Part shown: one piece after another, positions 6,698-13,707 of the stretch
How positions within the stretch are numbered: the first letter of the stretch is position 1
Layout: the number at the start of each line of letters is the position of its first letter
DNA from: a virus
Direction: 5' to 3' (one strand)
Length of the DNA stretch: 30,247 nucleotides
IMG/VR virus record: IMGVR_UViG_3300032249_001110
Span: 1-30,247 of that record
Program-made: the position numbers and the translations under genes
The notes under the pieces: generated by a model
Databases searched by the model: none
The model's input: only the letters and a program-made list of their open reading frames with translations
What the model was told of the DNA's origin: nothing

Positions 6698-7728
6698 ACA
6701 AGTCCAAGCTTCTCAGTCGAGACGAGTTCCGAGAGGGCGTATTCGCTCGTGACGGGAATCTCTGTGTCGTCTGTGGAGCTGCCGCTGTCGACGCCCACCA
6801 CATTCTGGAGAGGCGGCTCTGGGGCGATGGCGGGTACTACCTGGAGAACGGAGCTTCTCTTTGTAGCCAGCACCACATTGAGGCCGAGCGTACAACGCTT
6901 TCTTGCGAGGAGGTACGTGCTGCAGCCGGCATCCAAACCGTCCTGCTTCCATCTCACCTGTACCGAGACCAGGTCTACGACAAGTGGGGGAATCCGGTCA
7001 TGCCCAACGGTACGCGGCTACGCGGTGACCTCTTCCTCGATGAATCCGTCCAGAAGATTCTCGGCGAAGGGAACGTTCTCGGCTTGTTCACGACCCACGT
7101 CAAGTTCCCTCGCACGTACCATCTGCCCTGGTCTCCCGGTCTCATAAAAGACGACAGGATGATGGCAGAACAGGACCCCTTCGCCTCAGAGCCTGTTGTC
7201 GTGACCGTGAAGATGGATGGCGAAAACACCACCATGTACTCGGACGGCATCCACGCTCGCTCCCTCACCTACGAGCCACATCCCTCCAGGAACTGGGTGA
7301 AGTCTCTCTGGGGTCGGATTGCGCATGACATTCCAGAGGGATGGCGTGTTTGCGGTGAGAACCTCTGGGCAGAACATAGCATTCCATACAAGAACCTGGA
7401 CGACTGGTTCTTGGTCTTCTCCGTCTGGAACGACAGGAATGTCTGCCTCTCTTGGGAGGAAACTAAAGAGTGGGCTTCTCTACTCGGGCTCAAGACTGTT
7501 CCAGTCATTTATGAGGGTGACGGCGATCGCTGTTTCATCGAGGGCTTGCATCGACAGAACTTCAATGGCGACCCTATGGAGGGGTACGTAGTTCGACGTG
7601 CGGGTGCTTTTCCGTACAGCAACTATCGCTACTTCGTGGGAAAATACGTCCGCGCAAACCACGTACAGACCCATGGGCACTGGATGAGGCAGCAGGTAAA
7701 GGCGAATTCACTGAAGGAGAAGGCGTGA
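6694..7728 (+). CDS. HNH domain fused to RNA ligase
   Basis: 344 aa from GTG 6694, which overlaps the previous stop; the frame is open a little upstream but inside the preceding gene. Residues 1-75 form an HNH zinc-finger nuclease-like domain: CVVC (Cys24, Cys27), DAHHI (His35, His36), LENG (Asn52), LCSQHH (Cys57, His60, His61). Residues about 125-330 form a nucleotidyltransferase ligase: motif I VKMDGE with Lys173, motif III CGENLWAEHS, IIIa FLVFSVW, motif IV EGYVVRR and motif V VGKYVR. Both halves keep their key residues. The ligase half looks like phage RNA ligases of the Rnl2/Rnl1-like 'RNA_ligase' group rather than DNA ligases. A cutting domain joined to a sealing domain suggests an edit-or-repair enzyme, or an HNH used only for nucleic-acid recognition. 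ATGA-type overlap with the next gene. Confidence 0.85.
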   Translation: MNKSKLLSRDEFREGVFARDGNLCVVCGAAAVDAHHILERRLWGDGGYYLENGASLCSQHHIEAERTTLSCEEVRAAAGIQTVLLPSHLYRDQVYDKWGNPVMPNGTRLRGDLFLDESVQKILGEGNVLGLFTTHVKFPRTYHLPWSPGLIKDDRMMAEQDPFASEPVVVTVKMDGENTTMYSDGIHARSLTYEPHPSRNWVKSLWGRIAHDIPEGWRVCGENLWAEHSIPYKNLDDWFLVFSVWNDRNVCLSWEETKEWASLLGLKTVPVIYEGDGDRCFIEGLHRQNFNGDPMEGYVVRRAGAFPYSNYRYFVGKYVRANHVQTHGHWMRQQVKANSLKEKA

Positions 7729-8012
7729 ACCGGCGAAGCTTTCTGATGGGCGGTGGTTTGATTGGAGCTGTGACCGCTCTTGTGGCAACAGCAAAAGAAG
7801 AGGCCCGCCCTCAGGAGGAGTTGGCGCCGTGCGATGGCCATGTTCCGGACGCCGGATACCTGAACGCCCCTGCATTCGCCATGATGCACGGTTCTAGCCC
7901 TGAAAAGAAGGCTATGGTCCCCTGCAAGAAGTGCGGTGCTCTTTTTGCCTTGACGATGGGACCTGATGCCGGTATGATTGGCATCGTAGCGATTGGAGTA
8001 CCGAAGAAGTAG
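7725..8012 (+). CDS. Small exported protein with twin-arginine signal
   Basis: 95 aa from GTG 7725 (4-bp overlap with the ligase). The N-terminus, MNRRSFLMGGGLIGAVTALV, has the Tat pattern: RRSFL, then a hydrophobic stretch to about residue 22, then AKEEA. Cleavage after ATA is plausible; there is no lipobox cysteine. The mature part has Cys36 and a CKKC pair with CGALF, suggesting a small metal-binding or disulfide protein. No family recognised. Tat signals mean export of a folded protein across the inner membrane, unusual for a phage product. Confidence 0.68.
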   Translation: MNRRSFLMGGGLIGAVTALVATAKEEARPQEELAPCDGHVPDAGYLNAPAFAMMHGSSPEKKAMVPCKKCGALFALTMGPDAGMIGIVAIGVPKK

Positions 8013-8038
8013 TTCAACCCAAACCCAGGAGACAAAAC

Positions 8039-8317
8039 ATGTCGAAGAATGGACCAGGAAGCCGTGCAGAGATTCGCCGATTGTCGGCAGAGAAGCGCAT
8101 CGCAGCAGCAGCGAAGCGAACGCCAGAGCAGCAGCTTCAGCTGCTCGATGCCGGCGGTTTTGCGGCGAAGAAGGAGCGTGCCAAGCTGGCGGCGCGCATC
8201 GCCGCCCAGCAGAAGAAGGCGGCAAAGGACCTGATGAAGGCGACCACGTCGGAGCTGGGCGCCGCAGCCGTGGCAGGCGCCAAGATGTCGAAGTTCGTGA
8301 AGAAGCAGGTTTGCTGA
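8039..8317 (+). CDS. Small basic Lys/Ala-rich protein
   Basis: 92 aa; CAGGAGAC (8025-8032) before ATG 8039 is a good ribosome site. Composition is strongly Ala, Lys, Arg and Gln with long helical runs (e.g. KKERAKLAARIAAQQKKAAK), as in small histone-like or nucleic-acid-binding proteins. No enzyme motif. It lies directly upstream of the inverted-repeat-rich stretch at 8324-8586, so RNA binding is a possible but untested role. Confidence 0.65.
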   Translation: MSKNGPGSRAEIRRLSAEKRIAAAAKRTPEQQLQLLDAGGFAAKKERAKLAARIAAQQKKAAKDLMKATTSELGAAAVAGAKMSKFVKKQVC

Positions 8318-8323
8318 ATCAAG

Positions 8324-8586
8324 GTTTGCCGTGACGGGGCCAGGGTAGCTCCCAACCCTTCGGGGAAATTCCGTCAAGCAAGAGCCGAAGGCTTTGAGGT
8401 GTCAGGCAGTAGCGCTAAAATGCCTGACATCAATCGACCCTGAGAAGGCGCGTGTGGGTTCCGAGCGTGGCAATTCGGAGCCGTCTTTTACTGGACCGGC
8501 GTACAAGCACGTGATACGTACGCCTCCAGCGGCGGCTGGCAAACGAGGTACCCGGGGTCCGCCGACCGCCGGGTTTAGTTCATCCC
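8324..8586 (+). ncRNA. Candidate structured RNA (hairpin-rich gene-free stretch)
   Basis: The 280 bases between two genes contain a dense set of inverted repeats. They are: TGACGG 8332-8337 with CCGTCA 8371-8376, enclosing CCC-TTCG-GGG (8356-8365); AAGAGCC-type stem 8381-8386 with 8390-8395; a perfect 9-bp stem TGTCAGGCA 8400-8408 with 8421-8429 (11 bp with a G-T pair); 8-bp stem 8457-8464 with 8475-8482; 12-bp stem 8491-8495 plus 8498-8504 with 8518-8524 plus 8525-8529, with a CC bulge; and CGGCGG 8530-8535 with CCGCCG 8559-8564. GTTTGCC 8324-8330 is fully complementary to GGCAAAC 8538-8544, which could close a multibranch structure or form a pseudoknot with the last hairpin. I could not match it to tRNA, tmRNA, RNase P or a riboswitch class I know. 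It could also be a leader controlling the next gene. Confidence 0.5.
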
Positions 8587-8597
8587 TGGAGATTACC

Positions 8598-8897
8598 GTG
8601 ACTACTCGAACTGTTGAGACCAAGTGGTATTTGTACCGCCAGAACAACAGCGGTGGCGTCTTCAGGGCCCCGGCCATTAACGTCTACGTTGAGGCACTGA
8701 ACGAAGATCACGCTGACACCCGAGCTGAAGAGCTGGGTATCTACTTCGGAGGTCTGCTCGACTGCAGCTGTTGCGGCGACCGCTGGTCGACTGCTGAAGA
8801 GTACGGGGGAAGGGAAGACTGCCCAGAGGCAATCAAGTACTCCATGGACGATGCCGAGCCCACCGTTTTGCCCGTGCGCAAGGTCGAACGAAAGTGA
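8598..8897 (+). CDS. Small phage protein, 'YRQNNSGG' family (DUF7296-like)
   Basis: 99 aa from GTG 8598, preceded by TGGAGA (8587-8592). The frame is open back to 8394, but that part overlaps the inverted-repeat stretch and reads as non-protein. The sequence WYLYRQNNSGGVF, then AEELGIYFGGLLDCSCCGDRW resembles a small protein family common in phage genomes, from memory DUF7296. Two clustered Cys (CSCC) may bind metal. Function unknown. Its stop overlaps the helicase start. Confidence 0.78.
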   Translation: MTTRTVETKWYLYRQNNSGGVFRAPAINVYVEALNEDHADTRAEELGIYFGGLLDCSCCGDRWSTAEEYGGREDCPEAIKYSMDDAEPTVLPVRKVERK

Positions 8898-10147
8898 GCG
8901 ACTTCATCCCCACAGCTGGGCAGGCAGAAGCCCTCACCGCTATCAAGAACATGCCCCATATGTTCCCTGGCGGAGGAGGGCTCTGTGTCATCAGTGGGTA
9001 CGCCGGCACCGGCAAGACGACACTCCTGAAGGTCCTGGCAAAGGAGTTCCCCACCCTCTTCGTGCTCACCCCCACTGGCAAGGCCGCCGTGCGGGTGAAG
9101 CAGGCAGCCGGCTGTGACGCTCTCACGATTCACCGATGGCAGTACAACCCGATGAAAGACGAGGAGTCGGGCGAGTACCAGTTCCTCATGAAGAAGGCCG
9201 AAGAGATTCGGCTTCCGCCCAACAAGACCCTCATCGTCGATGAGGCCTCCATGGTCACGGAGCAGGTGTTTCAGCACCTCTACTTCTTTGTCAAGACTCT
9301 TGGCATGAACCTGGTTCTCATTGGAGACGGTTTCCAGCTCCCACCAGTCGAGCGTGACCCGACCAAGAAGTCCTTCAGCGTGTTTTCGCCTGACTTCCAG
9401 GCGGACATCAAGGTCAATCTCACTGAGGTGCTGCGCCAGGCCCTTGAGAATCCCATCATCCGAATCGGAACCGACATTCGTACCAACATCAACATCATGT
9501 CGTCTGTACTAGCCCTTCCTGTGGTCGTGCCTTCTCAGCTGGAGACAGCTCTCCTGGAGAACCTGGCCAACAGTGGCGTCATCATCTGTCACAAGAACAA
9601 GACTCGACACGACCTGAATCTCAAGATTCGAGAGCTTCGGAAGCTGCCCAAGGGTGTGCTGTGGGAGAACGAGCCCATCCTCGTGACCAAGAACAACTAC
9701 GACCTTTCCGTTTTTAATGGAGAGGTCTTCACGGTGGCAGAACTTGGCAGACGCCATCAGAAGTTTGCAGTCACTGACCGGCGAAAGAACAAGACACTCT
9801 TCATGGAGTTCCAGTCCGTCAAATTCTCGGACACTGAAGCTGAAGGAGTTCTCTCTCCAGAGGAGGTCTTTGGTAAGGCCGAAGAGCTGGACCCCGATGC
9901 CATCAAGTACGGGAGTCAGCAGTGCATGAAGAGGGACTACCCCGAGCTTGAGAAGGACGATCGACCCAAGCACATCCACGCCAACCTCGGATACGCACTC
10001 ACCTGCCACAAGAGTCAGGGTTCCGAATGGCCTGAAGCTCTTGTTTTTGTTGAGGACAGCGTGAAGCTCAGTACGACTGAAGGGCGTCGTTGGCTGTACA
10101 CTGCTATCACCCGTAGCAAAGACAAAATCAGAGTCGTCTGGCCTTGA
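8894..10147 (+). CDS. SF1 DNA helicase, Dda/RecD-like
   Basis: 417 aa from GTG 8894 (4-bp overlap with the previous stop). Helicase motifs in order: Q-like region GQAEALTAI (9-17), Walker A GYAGTGKTT (35-43), LTPTGKAAVR (motif Ia), IVDEASM (motif II), LIGDGFQLPPVE (motif III), LTCHKSQGSEW (motif V region, UvrD_C_2-like) and LYTAITRSKD (motif VI). This is the layout of phage T4 Dda and RecD2-type 5'-3' helicases, with length close to Dda (439 aa). Likely roles are replication start, recombination or removal of bound protein from DNA. A DNA ligase gene follows after a 32-bp gap. Confidence 0.9.
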   Translation: MSDFIPTAGQAEALTAIKNMPHMFPGGGGLCVISGYAGTGKTTLLKVLAKEFPTLFVLTPTGKAAVRVKQAAGCDALTIHRWQYNPMKDEESGEYQFLMKKAEEIRLPPNKTLIVDEASMVTEQVFQHLYFFVKTLGMNLVLIGDGFQLPPVERDPTKKSFSVFSPDFQADIKVNLTEVLRQALENPIIRIGTDIRTNINIMSSVLALPVVVPSQLETALLENLANSGVIICHKNKTRHDLNLKIRELRKLPKGVLWENEPILVTKNNYDLSVFNGEVFTVAELGRRHQKFAVTDRRKNKTLFMEFQSVKFSDTEAEGVLSPEEVFGKAEELDPDAIKYGSQQCMKRDYPELEKDDRPKHIHANLGYALTCHKSQGSEWPEALVFVEDSVKLSTTEGRRWLYTAITRSKDKIRVVWP

Positions 10148-10173
10148 CTGCAACACACATGCCCTGGTAATCT
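10144..10173 (+). promoter_or_regulatory. Candidate promoter before DNA ligase
   Basis: TTGACT (10144-10149) overlaps the helicase stop. TAATCT (10168-10173) follows after 18 bp, and GGTAAT (10166-10171) after 16 bp is an alternative -10. The TAATCTACG piece also resembles the YAATCTT motif found in the minus-strand gaps. It sits in one of the few plus-strand gaps and only 7 bases before the ligase ATG, so transcription would start at or just after the start codon unless the start is further in. Weak evidence. Confidence 0.25.
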
Positions 10174-10179
10174 ACGCCC

Positions 10180-11475
10180 ATGAGCCTCATCAAAGACCTC
10201 GAAGCAATCGAAGCAGCGCCACGCGGGAACGCCCGCCTAGAGACGCTCCAGAAGCTGGACAGCCCGGCCCTTCGCCGGGTGCTGACGTGGGCCTTGAGCC
10301 CTCAAATCACCTTCGGGGTCAAGAAACTGCCCAAGTACGAAGATCGCCAGAATGAGTTTGGCCCTGGGCCCTCGTGGAGCTTCCGCCTGACCGGGCTGCT
10401 TCAGCGTCTTCAGGTCAGAGACCTGACCGGCAACGCGGCCCAGGAGGCCATCAAGAACTTCCTGGACCTCTGCAGCCCTCTCGAAGCCAAATGGACCGAG
10501 CGAATCATCAAGCAGGACCTTCGACTCGACCTGGGCGCCAAGGACGTGAACAATACACTTGGTGATGGAACCATCTTCCAGTTCTCTGTGGCCTTGGCTG
10601 AAGACTACTCAAAGCTCAAGCCCGAGGCTCTCGCCGGCAAGTGGTGCGTGGAGCCGAAGCTTGATGGAGCACGCTGCGTGGCATTCCTTGCTGCACACGG
10701 TGGCCCCGTTCAGCTGTTCAGTCGGACAGGCAAGGAGTGGGTGAACTTCGAGCCCATTCGCCTCAAGCTGGAAGAAATCAATAAGCTACGAGATGGCCGT
10801 ACCGACCTCGTTCTTGACGGTGAGGTAGTCGCAATCGTCAACGACCGTATCGACTTTCAGGCCCTCCAGCATGTTCTCTTCAAGAAGGACGGCAACCCAC
10901 AACACCTGAAGTACCTCCTGTTCGATACCACTACCAGGGCTGAGTGGGAGAAGCCCCAGCTGCCCTACCGTGAGCGGTATGAGATGGCACGGGAGTTCGT
11001 CAAGCAGGCCTTGGTCGATGTCCCTGGCTCCTTCTCCAGGCTCGGAGTGGTCGAGATGTTTGAGACCTCCGACCCCGACCACGCTCGAATGCTCAAGCAC
11101 AGCTCTGAGTTCGTTCATAAGGGCTACGAGGGTGCCATGTACCGTCGTAGCGACGAGCCCTGTCTTCTCAAGCGCTCAAAGGCACTTCTCAAGGTCAAGT
11201 CTTTCTCGGACGCAGAGGCGATGGTGGCAGGTGCTGTAGTCGGCAATGGCAAGTACGCCGGCATGCTCGGTGCCCTGGAGTGTCAGACCAAGGACGGACA
11301 GAAGTTCGAGATTGGCTCGGGTTTCTCTGATGAACAGAGGAAGCTGTTCTGGAAGCAGCACAAAGAAGGGAAGTTGCCAAACCAGGTGACGTACAAGTAC
11401 TTTGAAGTCACTGAAGACGGGAAGCCCAGGTTCCCAATCTTCAGGGGCTTTCGACACGGAGATGACATTGGATAA
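10180..11475 (+). CDS. ATP-dependent DNA ligase
   Basis: 431 aa. An N-terminal DNA-binding helical region (1-140) is followed by the adenylation domain: motif I EPKLDGARC with Lys160, motif III LDGEVV, motif IIIa YLLFD, motif IV EGAMYRR and motif V LLKVKSF. A C-terminal OB-fold (about 335-431) ends with FPIFRGFRHGDD, like the C-termini of T4/T7-type phage DNA ligases. It seals nicks in duplex DNA using ATP, e.g. joining Okazaki fragments. It is the third ligase in 7.5 kb and clearly a DNA ligase by its KLDGxR motif. It overlaps the next gene. Confidence 0.92.
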   Translation: MSLIKDLEAIEAAPRGNARLETLQKLDSPALRRVLTWALSPQITFGVKKLPKYEDRQNEFGPGPSWSFRLTGLLQRLQVRDLTGNAAQEAIKNFLDLCSPLEAKWTERIIKQDLRLDLGAKDVNNTLGDGTIFQFSVALAEDYSKLKPEALAGKWCVEPKLDGARCVAFLAAHGGPVQLFSRTGKEWVNFEPIRLKLEEINKLRDGRTDLVLDGEVVAIVNDRIDFQALQHVLFKKDGNPQHLKYLLFDTTTRAEWEKPQLPYRERYEMAREFVKQALVDVPGSFSRLGVVEMFETSDPDHARMLKHSSEFVHKGYEGAMYRRSDEPCLLKRSKALLKVKSFSDAEAMVAGAVVGNGKYAGMLGALECQTKDGQKFEIGSGFSDEQRKLFWKQHKEGKLPNQVTYKYFEVTEDGKPRFPIFRGFRHGDDIG

Positions 11476-12343
11476 CATCAAGCAGACCCCACAGACTGTG
11501 ATTGCAGTTCAGAAGGACGGAACCAGCTACTACACCCAGGCTCTTGGTCGGAGCACTCTTGGTTCTGGTCTTTACAGGATGAAAGCCATCGTCGCTGACG
11601 GCGAATACATTCCAGGATTCACACCGGTTGAGATTTCCAACGATCCTCCGGTGGAGATCGACAACAGTATTTCTGAAATCTCTCAGGAGTTACAGACCTT
11701 TCTGGGCCGACGCGAAATCTTCAAGAAAATGGGCTTCGCGCACAAGCGAGGCTACCTGTTTCATGGGCCCCCTGGGTGTGGGAAGTCTTCTACCCTCCGC
11801 CTTCTGGAGAGCCTTTTCGTCGAGAAGTTCGATGGCCTGGTTCTTTTCTGGGACAATGGAGGTTCGGTCCAGGACTACTACGAACACGTTCGACGGCACG
11901 AGCCCGAGCGCCCCGTTATGCTTGTTTGCGAGGACATCGACAATCAGGTCTCCTCCTTTGAGGAGTCTATCCTTGAGTTTCTGGATGGACACCAGGGTTT
12001 GAACAACTTCGTGCTTGTGAGCACTACGAATAATCTGGAGGCCATCCCAAGTCGCATCAAGGACCGCCCCAGCCGTATTGACCGTCTGGTTGCAATCAAC
12101 AAGCCCAGCCAGGAGATCCGGTACAACTACCTGCTTTCGGCGGGTATTTCCAAGTCCTCAGCCCTGGACCTGGCCAAGCGAACCGATGGACTTTCGATTG
12201 CTCAATTGAAAGAGATTCTGGTGGCTGTCGTCTGCCTGGAACAGCCCCTGAAGCCAGTCCTGGAGCGTCTCAAGGTAGCTGACATGTCTCCACTGGAAGG
12301 GAACCTGCTCAAGGACGACACGGACGAATACGATGACCTCTAA
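11462..12343 (+). CDS. AAA+ ATPase
   Basis: 293 aa from ATG 11462; TTG 11468, with GGAGA at 11458-11462, is a serious alternative start. Walker A is GPPGCGKSS (102-110), Walker B VMLVCEDID, sensor-1 region STTNN, and a probable arginine finger in KDRPSRIDR. The C-terminal helical lid follows, with a very acidic end (DDTDEYDDL). The first ~70 residues form a small beta-rich N-domain. The core is closest by eye to classical AAA proteins (BCS1/FtsH-like), i.e. protein or complex remodelling rather than DNA clamp loading. The target is unknown. It overlaps the DNA ligase 3' end and the deformylase start. Confidence 0.85.
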   Translation: MTLDNIKQTPQTVIAVQKDGTSYYTQALGRSTLGSGLYRMKAIVADGEYIPGFTPVEISNDPPVEIDNSISEISQELQTFLGRREIFKKMGFAHKRGYLFHGPPGCGKSSTLRLLESLFVEKFDGLVLFWDNGGSVQDYYEHVRRHEPERPVMLVCEDIDNQVSSFEESILEFLDGHQGLNNFVLVSTTNNLEAIPSRIKDRPSRIDRLVAINKPSQEIRYNYLLSAGISKSSALDLAKRTDGLSIAQLKEILVAVVCLEQPLKPVLERLKVADMSPLEGNLLKDDTDEYDDL

Positions 12344-12833
12344 GCTGGTGTATTGGCCGGCCGATGTGCTGAAGAAGGTCTCGTCACCCCTCATTGCAGC
12401 CCCGGAACTAGACTTGGTGTCTACGATGCAGAACACCATGAAGGCGCACCAAGGCGCCGGCCTCTCTGCTGTCCAGATTGGCGTCCCCGTGCGCCTCATC
12501 GTGGTCGATTCAGCGGCCCTGGGGCCCGGTGTCTTCGTCAATCCTGTTCTCTTGAGTGCGAGTCGTGAAGGAGGCCACAAGAACGAGGGATGTCTCTCTG
12601 TCCCAGGCTTCTTTGAGAGCATCTGGAGGCATGACAACATCAGGGTGACCTACAGGGACGAGAAGTTCGAGCTGCACGAGAACGTAGAGTTCCAGGGCTT
12701 CATTGCTCAGGTCCTCCAGCATGAAATGGAGCACCTCGACGGAAAGATGTATCTCGACCACTTGTCCAAGGCACGACGGTCTGCTATCCTCGGCAACATG
12801 CAGAAGCTCCGCAGGGCTGGGAAGCTTCGGTAG
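12333..12833 (+). CDS. def: Peptide deformylase
   Basis: 166 aa. The three deformylase motifs are present: GAGLSAVQIG (41-50), EGCLSVPG (85-92, Cys87 metal ligand) and QHEMEHLDG (129-137; His130, Glu131, His134). Length is close to bacterial PDF, and the C-terminus continues past the HExxH helix as in type 1 enzymes. It removes the formyl group from nascent N-formyl-methionine peptides, with Fe2+ as usual metal. Phage deformylases are known, best in cyanophages, where they may favour processing of particular proteins during infection. The start overlaps the AAA+ ATPase by 11 bp. Confidence 0.93.
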   Translation: MTSKLVYWPADVLKKVSSPLIAAPELDLVSTMQNTMKAHQGAGLSAVQIGVPVRLIVVDSAALGPGVFVNPVLLSASREGGHKNEGCLSVPGFFESIWRHDNIRVTYRDEKFELHENVEFQGFIAQVLQHEMEHLDGKMYLDHLSKARRSAILGNMQKLRRAGKLR

Positions 12834-12844
12834 AAAGGCCTGTT

Positions 12845-13414
12845 GTGGTCACGGTCATCGTGGTCGACCTGGAGTCGACCTGCTGGTTCCCTAGAAAGAA
12901 CAGCGGAAGTCAAGAACAAGAAGTCATCGCGGTTGGGACGGCTCGTCTGGAGCTTAAGGACCGTGACTACCAGGTGACACCCCTTGAGTGTGTCTATGTG
13001 CAGCCGCAAGAGTCGACCATCTCTGATTTCTGTACCCAGTTGACCGGCATCACTCAGGAGTTTCTAGACAAGAACGGGACGGACCTCATGGGCGCCATGG
13101 AGAGAACTCGCCAGCACCTCAAGGGCCCTGGCATGTCCTACAGTTGGGCCAGCTTCGGTCTCGATGACAAACTCTTCCTACAGAAGCAGTGCGCCCGCTT
13201 TGGGGTTCCGTTTCCATTCAGTCAGCACCACTACGACATCCAAGACCTTCTTCAGGTCATCCGAGGAGACAAGAAGACGGGCCTCAACAAGGCCCTCAGC
13301 AGCTTCGGACTCAACTTCGAGGGGACGCACCACAACGCGATGGACGATGCTGTCAATGCGGCGCGTGTCCTCGGCGAGCTAGTCAAGCGTTACAGGCGAA
13401 AGGACATCTCATGA
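12845..13414 (+). CDS. DEDDh 3'-5' exonuclease (RNase T/DnaQ-like)
   Basis: 189 aa from GTG 12845. Exonuclease motif I is VDLEST (Asp8, Glu10); motif II lies in SWASFGLDD; motif III is HHNAMDDAVNAARV, with the His and Asp four residues later that define the DEDDh group. It lacks a polymerase domain and is the size of stand-alone DnaQ-like enzymes (the KapD/ERI-1 type have the same HNAxDDA motif). The substrate may be RNA or DNA 3' ends; with ligases nearby, end trimming before ligation is possible. It overlaps the next gene by ATGA. Confidence 0.87.
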   Translation: MVTVIVVDLESTCWFPRKNSGSQEQEVIAVGTARLELKDRDYQVTPLECVYVQPQESTISDFCTQLTGITQEFLDKNGTDLMGAMERTRQHLKGPGMSYSWASFGLDDKLFLQKQCARFGVPFPFSQHHYDIQDLLQVIRGDKKTGLNKALSSFGLNFEGTHHNAMDDAVNAARVLGELVKRYRRKDIS

Positions 13415-13707
13415 ACTACTACGAGAAGCTTCAGAAGCTCAACGAGCAAATACAGGCCGACTTCTCTGATGAGGGCGACGAGGGGAATTCACCCGTGTAC
13501 GTCTACCACCCTCAGTACGTTGACGTGAACGCACCATGGGTGTACGTCCACTTCGAGTACTCAGGCCCCCTGAGTCTGGACGCTCTGAAGAAAATCGAGA
13601 AGAGGTTCATCGACTTCTGCGCTATGGAGGGTGGTTCCTACCAGAGTCTTCGAATGAGCCGGCAAGGACCAGGCTTCGTCGTCAAACTCGTCTATGTAGG
13701 GCCTTAG
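13411..13707 (+). CDS. Hypothetical protein
   Basis: 98 aa from ATG 13411 (ATGA overlap with the exonuclease stop). The frame extends upstream to 13189, but that part is a shadow of the exonuclease gene. The N-terminal helix (YYEKLQKLNEQIQADF) is followed by an acidic patch and beta strands (PWVYVHFEYSG, GFVVKLVYVG). No family recognised. It is the last plus-strand gene; its TAG overlaps the TAA of the converging minus-strand gene. Confidence 0.7.
   Translation: MNYYEKLQKLNEQIQADFSDEGDEGNSPVYVYHPQYVDVNAPWVYVHFEYSGPLSLDALKKIEKRFIDFCAMEGGSYQSLRMSRQGPGFVVKLVYVGP

Noticed and set aside
8394-8597. N-terminal extension of the 'YRQNNSGG' protein
   Set aside because: The extension crosses several long perfect inverted repeats, has no family match, and GTG 8598 with TGGAGA gives a normal start.
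8318-8597. tRNA, tmRNA or known riboswitch
   Set aside because: No T-arm consensus, no CCA-bearing acceptor, no tag-peptide frame; the CTGAGA at 8439 lacks the rest of the TPP element.
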